Assembly (NCBI GenBank): GCA_938017885.1
Contig: CALIJD010000097.1
Coordinates: 1 to 11,317, forward strand
DNA: 11,317 bases
Source: an uncultured Granulicatella sp.
Lineage (GTDB): Bacteria > Bacillota > Bacilli > Lactobacillales > Aerococcaceae
Reading direction: 5' to 3'
The position numbers were made by a program, and so were the translations under genes. The notes beneath the pieces were generated by a model. The model was not told the origin of the DNA. It searched no databases and saw only the letters and a list, made by a program, of their open reading frames with translations. Shown in pieces: positions 5,426 through 11,317 of the stretch (within the stretch, counting starts at the first letter, position 1; the number at the start of each line of letters is the position of its first letter).

Positions 5426-7375
5426 TTATTGATTGAATTCTTCTAGTGCAAGAGACGCTTCTTCCCATTCTGCCAGAAGTGTTTCTTGGCGCTCAAGAAG
5501 GGCGCCTTCTTCGGTTGAGAGGGTGGCAGATTTATCTGGATCGGAATAGTTTTCCTCCAGTGTCATGGCCTCGTGGACTTTTTCTAACGCTGTTTCGATA
5601 TCGTGCATCTCGGTTTCGAGTTGCTCGATACGTCGAGTGAGCGTGCGGATTTGACGTTGCTCTTCTTTGGAGGCATGATAGCTGGCTTTAGCTTCTGTCA
5701 TCGGTTGAGTGCTTTTTGCTTCAATAGTCTGCGCTTCTGCTAGTGCAGCGAGTTCTTCTTTCTCTTGCTTTTTCTCAAGGTAGTAGTCGTAGTCGCCAAG
5801 GTAGAGTGTGCTTCCTGTTTCTTCGATTTCAAGAATGGCCGTTGCGACCTTGTTGATAAAGAAACGGTCATGGGATACGAAACAAATCGTACCATCGTAG
5901 TCGATAAGAGCGTCTTCCAGCACTTCCTTACTATCGATATCCAAGTGGTTCGTTGGCTCGTCAAGCAGTAGGAAATTATCATGTTCCAGTGACAATTTAC
6001 AGAGGGCTAGTCGTGCTTTTTCACCCCCGCTTAGTTGTGCAGTTGTTTTTTCAACGTCACTTCCGGAGAATAGGAAACTTCCAAGAATTGAACGCACATC
6101 TTTTTCGGGCATCGTTGAATGACGAGACCAAAGCTCTTCTAGAACCGTTTGATTAGAGGAGAGGCCAGCCAAGTTTTGGTCATAGTAACCAACTTGAACG
6201 CCAGCTCCTAAGTCAATCGATCCTTTGATGAGAGGAAGTTCACCCGTAATCGACTTCAAGAGGGTTGATTTTCCAATTCCATTTGGCCCCACAATGGCAA
6301 TGGCTTCACGCTTGCGAAGTTGGAAGGAAATCGGACCGCTCAAGGCTTCGTGGTCGTAACCGATATAAGCATCGTTTACTTGTAATACTTGGTTTCCGGA
6401 TTCGCGTTCTACGGTAAATTCAAATCGAGCAGAGCGCTGATCGCCTTTTGGTTTCTCCAATCGTTCCATTTTCTCTAATTTTTTACGACGGGATTGCGCG
6501 CGTTTTGTGGTTGAGGCGCGCACCAAGTTTTTCTGGATGAATTCTTCTAAGTCGTGAATTTCTTGTTGCTGCTTTTCGTAAGCTTTTTGCTTCAATAAAT
6601 AGCGTTGTTCGCGTTCTTCTAAATAGTGTGAGTAGTTTCCCTTATAATATTCACAGGCTTTATGGCTGATTTCATAAACCTCATTACACACGCGGTCTAA
6701 GAAATATTGGTCGTGGGATACGATTACAAGTGCGCAATTTGAAGAGCGTAAATAATCCTCGAGCCATGTTAAGGTTTCAATATCTAGGTGATTCGTCGGT
6801 TCGTCTAAAATCAGTAAATCGTGTTTCTCTAATAAAATACGTGCTAAGGCTAAACGAGTTCGTTGCCCTCCTGAGAGCGATTGAATCGGTTGGTCGTAGT
6901 CTTCTGGATAGAAACGGAATCCATGAAGGACGGTACGGATTTCAGATTCGTATCCATACGCGTTCTTTTGGTTCAGTTCTTCTTGTAGTTGGTCATAGCG
7001 TTTTAAGGCGAGTTCGTACGCCGTAGGATCTCCTAGAAGGTCAGGTTCACCGAGTTGCTCAGCTGCTTTTTGCGCTTGTTTCTTCAAAGTTTCTACGTCT
7101 TCGAAGAGATGAATCATTTCTTCCCAAACAGTTTTTGTTGAATCGATGGCTGCATATTGGTCCAAGTAACCGATGGATAGGTCTTTTTTCTTTGAGACAC
7201 TTCCCATTGAAGGTTCTTCGATACCCGCCAACATTTTTAAGAGCGTTGATTTTCCAGTACCATTACGCCCAACGATGGCAATCCGCGAATTTTCTTGAAT
7301 ATGAGTCGTAATATTTTCAAATAGGACTTCATCTGCAAAAGTTCGAGCGAGTCCTTGTCCTTGTAGTAGTATCAT
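5426..7375 (-). CDS. ABC-F family ATPase, YdiF type
   Basis: A 649-residue soluble protein with two ATPase domains in one chain and no membrane segment, the mark of the ABC-F group, which acts on ribosomes rather than in transport. Domain 1 has Walker A GRNGTGKST (36-44), signature LSGGQ (167-171) and Walker B LLILDE (187-192). A charged linker follows at about 240-320. Domain 2 has Walker A GPNGIGKST (363-371), signature LSGGE (448-452) and Walker B ending in Asp472-Glu473. Both catalytic glutamates are present. Residues from about 540 form a glutamate-rich C-terminal extension with a predicted coiled coil, as in YdiF/Uup-like members. Antibiotic-resistance ABC-F proteins are less likely given this architecture and the rex/groESL neighbourhood. 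ATG at 7375 has AAAGGA 7 nt upstream. It is divergent from rex and convergent with the ABC exporter genes. Confidence 0.92.
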   Translation of the reverse strand: MILLQGQGLARTFADEVLFENITTHIQENSRIAIVGRNGTGKSTLLKMLAGIEEPSMGSVSKKKDLSIGYLDQYAAIDSTKTVWEEMIHLFEDVETLKKQAQKAAEQLGEPDLLGDPTAYELALKRYDQLQEELNQKNAYGYESEIRTVLHGFRFYPEDYDQPIQSLSGGQRTRLALARILLEKHDLLILDEPTNHLDIETLTWLEDYLRSSNCALVIVSHDQYFLDRVCNEVYEISHKACEYYKGNYSHYLEEREQRYLLKQKAYEKQQQEIHDLEEFIQKNLVRASTTKRAQSRRKKLEKMERLEKPKGDQRSARFEFTVERESGNQVLQVNDAYIGYDHEALSGPISFQLRKREAIAIVGPNGIGKSTLLKSITGELPLIKGSIDLGAGVQVGYYDQNLAGLSSNQTVLEELWSRHSTMPEKDVRSILGSFLFSGSDVEKTTAQLSGGEKARLALCKLSLEHDNFLLLDEPTNHLDIDSKEVLEDALIDYDGTICFVSHDRFFINKVATAILEIEETGSTLYLGDYDYYLEKKQEKEELAALAEAQTIEAKSTQPMTEAKASYHASKEEQRQIRTLTRRIEQLETEMHDIETALEKVHEAMTLEENYSDPDKSATLSTEEGALLERQETLLAEWEEASLALEEFNQ

Positions 7376-7404
7376 GATAGGTCCTTTCAGTGAGTATTCA
7401 TCTC

Positions 7405-7413
7405 ATTTTATCA
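7405..7413 (-). promoter_or_regulatory. Possible promoter -10 of the ABC-F gene
   Basis: On the minus strand TGATAAAAT forms an extended -10 (TAAAAT at 7405-7410) about 30 nt before the ATG at 7375. The upstream TATTGT at 17 bp is a poor -35. It is the best candidate in the short leader. Confidence 0.45.
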
Positions 7414-7454
7414 TAAAAAAGAGGTGGACAATATTGAAATGCGTTCGAGTTTGC

Positions 7455-7484
7455 ATTCACATTCACAATTAAGAGGTTGTGAAT
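7455..7484. promoter_or_regulatory. Candidate operator: TTCACAA / TTGTGAA inverted repeat upstream of rex
   Basis: An exact 8-bp inverted repeat ATTCACAA (7461-7468) / TTGTGAAT (7477-7484) with an 8-nt centre, preceded by one more ATTCAC (7455-7460). TTGTGAA is the half-site of known Rex operators (TTGTGAA-N4-TTCACAA), but here the halves point outward rather than inward and the spacing differs. It is a possible autoregulatory site, not a canonical one. It lies between the divergent ABC-F and rex genes. Confidence 0.4.
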
Positions 7485-7551
7485 AAAAAAGTACAAGCCT
7501 TGCTGTATATAAGCGAATTTCATGGGGGTAAGTGAGGAGCAAACAAAGTAT

Positions 7552-7581
7552 TTGTGAAAATTCATATCGTTGTGATAGAAT
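7552..7581 (+). promoter_or_regulatory. Probable rex promoter overlapping TTGTGA half-sites
   Basis: An extended -10, TGATAGAAT (TAGAAT at 7576-7581), is preceded with 18-bp spacing by TTGTGA at 7552-7557, four of six to TTGACA. The -35 is itself a Rex-type half-site TTGTGAA, and a second near copy TTGTGAT (7570-7576) runs into the -10. A repressor bound here would block RNA polymerase, so negative autoregulation is plausible. Confidence 0.5.
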
Positions 7582-7614
7582 ACGCATGGATGTAAAAGAA
7601 AAGGAGTCTTAGAC

Positions 7615-8262
7615 ATGAAAGATTATAAAGAAATGAAAGAAATTGAAGTGCCACGTGCAACCGCAAAACGTTTGGCCATTTATCATCGTTATTTACGTTT
7701 CTTGCATGATGCAGGAAAACGTCGTATTTCATCAACAGAATTAAGTGAAGCTGTAAAAGTAGATAGCGCAACGATTCGTCGTGATTTTTCTTATTTTGGA
7801 GCTTTAGGAAAACGTGGATATGGATATGATGTAGAATACTTATTGGAATTCTTCAGCCATACGTTAAACCAAGATCGCTTAACAAATGTAGCTTTAGTCG
7901 GTGTTGGTAAATTAGGACAAGCGTTACTAAACTACAATTTCCACCAAAGCAACAATGTACGAATTAGTGCAGCATTTGATGTGAACCCTGATATCGTCGG
8001 AACGATTCAAACAGGAGTTCCTGTGTATAGCATGGATGAAATGATTGAACAATTAAAAGTGCAACAAATTCAAGTAGCGATTCTAACCGTTCCTCAAGAT
8101 GTAGCGCAAGATACAGCAGATCGCATGGTAGAAGCAAATGTTCGAGGCATTTTAAACTTCACACCAATTCGATTAAACGCTCCAGAAGACGTTCGAGTTC
8201 AAAATGTAGACTTAACAAACGAACTTCAAACTCTAATTTATTTCCTCGACAATCAAAAATAA
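7615..8262 (+). CDS. rex: Redox-sensing transcriptional repressor Rex
   Basis: A 215-residue cytoplasmic repressor that senses the NADH/NAD+ ratio and releases DNA when NADH rises, opening fermentative and respiratory genes. The N-terminal winged helix spans about residues 12-80, with the recognition region [10 protein letters not shown] (53-62) and the wing GKRGYGY (65-71). A Rossmann domain follows, with GVGKLG (96-101) for the dinucleotide and Asp122 after the second strand (AAFDVN). NFTP near the C-terminus is also typical. Length is as expected for the family. ATG 7615 has AAAAGGAG (7599-7606) 8 nt upstream. The promoter region carries several TTGTGAA-like half-sites, consistent with autoregulation. 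In Bacillus subtilis rex lies near ydiF and groESL, and this neighbourhood is partly kept here. A hairpin terminator follows, so it appears monocistronic. Confidence 0.96.
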   Translation: MKDYKEMKEIEVPRATAKRLAIYHRYLRFLHDAGKRRISSTELSEAVKVDSATIRRDFSYFGALGKRGYGYDVEYLLEFFSHTLNQDRLTNVALVGVGKLGQALLNYNFHQSNNVRISAAFDVNPDIVGTIQTGVPVYSMDEMIEQLKVQQIQVAILTVPQDVAQDTADRMVEANVRGILNFTPIRLNAPEDVRVQNVDLTNELQTLIYFLDNQK

Positions 8263-8268
8263 TTTTTG

Positions 8269-8296
8269 AAAGGCATCCGCAAAGGGTGTCTTTTTT
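8269..8296 (+). terminator. Rex terminator
   Basis: Stem AGGCATCC (8271-8278) / GGGTGTCT (8284-8291) with two G-U pairs and loop GCAAA, extended by two A-T pairs and followed by TTTTTT (8291-8296). It starts 6 nt after the rex stop codon. Confidence 0.88.
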
Positions 8297-8313
8297 GTAT
8301 AAAAATAATAGTA

Positions 8314-8342
8314 TTCAGAAATGCGAAAATTCATGATATACT
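8314..8342 (+). promoter_or_regulatory. Probable promoter of the DUF1310 gene
   Basis: TTCAGA (8314-8319) and extended -10 TGATATACT (TATACT at 8337-8342) with exactly 17-bp spacing, lying just after the rex terminator. The leader to the ATG at 8389 is about 40 nt. Confidence 0.6.
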
Positions 8343-8388
8343 ATACAAAACAAGTAGAACCTTTAAATGCATTAGGGGGCTGAAGAAA

Positions 8389-8778
8389 ATGATGAAGAAA
8401 TTCAGTAGTGGAATGCTAGGGGTCGTTGCAGTAATAGCGTTAATCATCGGCGGATTTGTAACGTTGAATCTAGTGAAGAAGCATGAAATGGTCACTTTAG
8501 TACAAAGTGCGCAAGTGAGAGAATCGATTGAGAATCAATTAAAAGACTTAGATCACAAAGCGTTAGAAGAAGGCGGAGCGATTAAGTCCTATGAAATTGA
8601 TGTTGAGTCTATTCAGCATAACCCTATGGGGGGAATTCGCTTTAAAATATACTTAAACTCCGATAAGAAATTAAGCGTGAGTTTTAGTTTGACTAAAAAT
8701 ATGAATACAGGACAGTTTGAACATTCCTCAACGGGATACTCAAAGGAAGTCTCAGATTTGATAAAAAATAAGCAGTAA
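8389..8778 (+). CDS. DUF1310 family small membrane-anchored protein
   Basis: A 129-residue protein with one hydrophobic N-terminal segment (about residues 9-29, after MMKKFSSG). It is therefore either membrane-anchored with the rest outside the cell, or secreted. No lipobox cysteine is visible; in fact the protein has no cysteine. The diagnostic stretch is IKSYEID (65-71) followed by HNPMGGI (77-83), which I recognise from DUF1310 proteins of streptococci and enterococci. Their function is unknown. The rest is charged and probably a small beta-rich domain. The start is set at ATG 8389, with AGGGGG (8374-8379) 9 nt upstream. The frame is open back to 8266, but those codons run through the rex terminator and the promoter and so are not coding. 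It has its own promoter and terminator. DUF1310 genes often occur as tandem copies elsewhere; here only one is seen. Confidence 0.82.
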   Translation: MMKKFSSGMLGVVAVIALIIGGFVTLNLVKKHEMVTLVQSAQVRESIENQLKDLDHKALEEGGAIKSYEIDVESIQHNPMGGIRFKIYLNSDKKLSVSFSLTKNMNTGQFEHSSTGYSKEVSDLIKNKQ

Positions 8779-8819
8779 GGAATGAGAGCTTTTTCTCTAA
8801 ACTAAGATTTAAAAACATA

Positions 8820-8862
8820 AAAAGCACTAATCGATTGCGTTGATGCAGTGATTAGTGCTTTT
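8820..8862. terminator. Bidirectional terminator overlapping a coding end
   Basis: A 13-bp perfect stem AAAAGCACTAATC (8820-8832) / GATTAGTGCTTTT (8850-8862). It serves the DUF1310 gene on the plus strand and, with a better T-rich tail, the YdiK-like gene on the minus strand. The last codons and stop of the minus-strand gene (8852-8854) lie inside the right arm. Confidence 0.85.
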
Positions 8863-9115
8863 CTTCTGGATCTTTATCGTCTAGAGGGTCATCATCCATT
8901 TGGAAATCTTCCATGATATTAGCCAGTTTCTTTAATTCATTGTACGTTCGAAGCATATTGATACTCGTTACGATACTGTTGGTTGCAAATAAGCAACAGA
9001 ATAAGGTCACAAAATCAAATCCATTCCCAGGATAATGAGAGGTTGCTAGAAAGATAAAGAAGACAGCTAATGCAATTTCAAAATAGAGTTTTCTAAAGAA
9101 AATTTTTCTAGGCAT
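8852..9115 (-). CDS. YdiK-like small membrane protein (DUF4305-like)
   Basis: An 87-residue protein with two hydrophobic segments, about residues 7-25 (LYFEIALAVFFIFLA) and 32-52 (GFDFVTLFCCLFATNSIV). A short basic stretch comes first, and a very acidic tail (MDDDPLDDKDPEEKH) last. The pattern, a first helix, a short GFDF turn and a second helix ending in FATN, resembles YdiK of Bacillus subtilis, which also sits between rex and groESL. Function is unknown. ATG at 9115 is preferred: the ribosome-binding site AAAGGA is 8 nt before it, whereas the upstream in-frame ATG at 9124 touches the same AAAGG and would be too close. The gene is divergent from groES and convergent with the DUF1310 gene. 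Family assignment relies on recall and position, so it is moderate. Confidence 0.68.
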   Translation of the reverse strand: MPRKIFFRKLYFEIALAVFFIFLATSHYPGNGFDFVTLFCCLFATNSIVTSINMLRTYNELKKLANIMEDFQMDDDPLDDKDPEEKH

Positions 9116-9138
9116 TGCAATCATCCTTTCTTGTCAAA

Positions 9139-9167
9139 ATCTTACATAATTCTTGAGAAATAAGCAA
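9139..9167 (-). promoter_or_regulatory. Possible promoter of the YdiK-like gene
   Basis: On the minus strand TTGCTT (9162-9167) and TAAGAT (9139-9144) are spaced 17 bp. Both hexamers are only partial matches. It lies back to back with the groESL promoter. Confidence 0.35.
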
Positions 9168-9177
9168 GTATTTATTC

Positions 9178-9206
9178 TTGATTTTTCCTGACCAAATGAG
9201 TATTAT
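9178..9206 (+). promoter_or_regulatory. groESL promoter
   Basis: TTGATT (9178-9183) and TATTAT (9201-9206) with 17-bp spacing, four and five matches of six to the vegetative consensus. The CIRCE operator begins 12 bp downstream, at the expected start of transcription. Confidence 0.7.
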
Positions 9207-9217
9207 AAAACTATGAG

Positions 9218-9244
9218 TTAGCACTCATGGTTTTCGAGTGCTAA
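9218..9244. promoter_or_regulatory. CIRCE operator (HrcA binding site)
   Basis: A perfect TTAGCACTC-N9-GAGTGCTAA inverted repeat, identical to the classical CIRCE arms and spacing. It is bound by the heat-shock repressor HrcA, which GroEL keeps active. Its place at the transcription start, before groES, shows the operon is heat-inducible through HrcA. No hrcA gene is in the window. Confidence 0.98.
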
Positions 9245-9266
9245 AAAAGAGTAAGGAGGATTTTAT

Positions 9267-11170
<1,904 letters not shown>

Positions 11171-11172
11171 TC

Positions 11173-11210
11173 AAAGAGGGGTGAAAGTTTTTCACCCCCC
11201 TTTTTCTTTT
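11173..11210 (+). terminator. groESL terminator
   Basis: A 9-bp stem GGGGTGAAA (11178-11186) / TTTCACCCC (11190-11198) with a GTT loop, followed by CC and a T-rich tail (TTTTTCTTTT, 11201-11210). It begins directly after the groEL stop codon. Confidence 0.93.
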
Positions 11211-11237
11211 GTAATAAAACACCGCAAGGTGCTTACT
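11211..11237 (-). terminator. Possible minus-strand terminator hairpin
   Basis: CACC (11220-11223), GCAA, GGTG (11228-11231). On the minus strand this reads CACC-TTGC-GGTG followed by TTTTATTAC. The 4-bp core stem is weak. It would fit a convergent gene to the right of the window, which cannot be seen. On the plus strand it is a small GNRA-loop hairpin. Confidence 0.3.
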
Positions 11238-11240
11238 AAA

Positions 11241-11317
11241 AAATAGAACTTCGTTCAAAACTACGAACTTGGAAGGATTTATTGATAATAGCTGTAATGG
11301 GACAACGGTTCGAGCCT
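11241..11317. repeat. Partial second copy of the palindromic element
   Basis: Positions 11285-11317 match 1415-1447 at 26 of 33 positions without a gap. These include ATAATAGCT, TAA and the identical GGTTCGAGCCT at 11307-11317. Weaker similarity extends left (TACGAA and GGATT blocks, also seen in the reverse complement of the right arm of copy 1) to AAATAGAA at 11241-11248, which matches 1341-1348. Only the left arm is in the window, so whether it folds back as copy 1 does cannot be tested. It has the same orientation as copy 1 and likewise follows a plus-strand gene's end. Confidence 0.6.

Noticed and set aside
8266..8388. A longer DUF1310 protein starting at 8266
   Set aside because: These codons run through the rex terminator and the probable promoter, and a good ribosome-binding site precedes ATG 8389.

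Overview
The window reads as chromosomal DNA of a low-GC Gram-positive bacterium, most likely a member of the Lactobacillales. The evidence is strong purine-rich ribosome-binding sites, A/T-rich intergenic spacers, a CIRCE/HrcA-controlled groESL operon, a Rex redox repressor, a DUF1310 protein (a family I know mainly from streptococci and enterococci) and a heterodimeric multidrug ABC exporter. Genus is a guess: a Granulicatella/Carnobacteriaceae-like organism would fit, but nothing here proves it.

Layout from left to right. (1) The 3' part of a MmcQ/YjbR-family gene, whose stop codon lies inside the probable -10 box of asd (aspartate-semialdehyde dehydrogenase). (2) A 517-bp gene-free stretch. 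It holds a long imperfect palindrome (about 1331-1616) that begins at the asd stop codon and carries a terminator-like central hairpin, then a run of smaller inverted repeats leading to the promoter of the next operon. (3) Two overlapping genes for a heterodimeric type I ABC exporter, with a clear split into one degenerate and one canonical ATPase site. (4) A bidirectional terminator, then on the minus strand an ABC-F ATPase of the YdiF type. (5) A divergent intergenic region with repeated TTGTGAA-type half-sites, then rex. (6) A small membrane-anchored DUF1310 protein, convergent with a small two-helix YdiK-like membrane protein. (7) A CIRCE operator and groES-groEL, followed by a strong terminator. 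(8) The start of what appears to be a second copy of the element from region 2, cut by the window end.

How the genes relate. ydiF, rex, ydiK and groES-groEL form a neighbourhood also known from Bacillus subtilis, here rearranged and lacking moaC, the tat genes and ydiL. Most of the genes are housekeeping functions: amino-acid synthesis (asd), redox-responsive repression (rex), chaperonin (groESL) and ribosome-associated ATPase (YdiF). The two ABC exporter halves form one membrane complex for lipophilic compounds.

The least explained part is the dispersed palindromic element. It has nearly 80 paired bases by eye in copy 1. Copy 2 lies downstream of groEL and shares 26 of 33 positions in its best-conserved block, including an identical GGTTCGAGCCT. 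Both copies follow a plus-strand gene and have the same orientation. It could be a MITE-like repeat or a structured RNA; the sequence alone does not decide.
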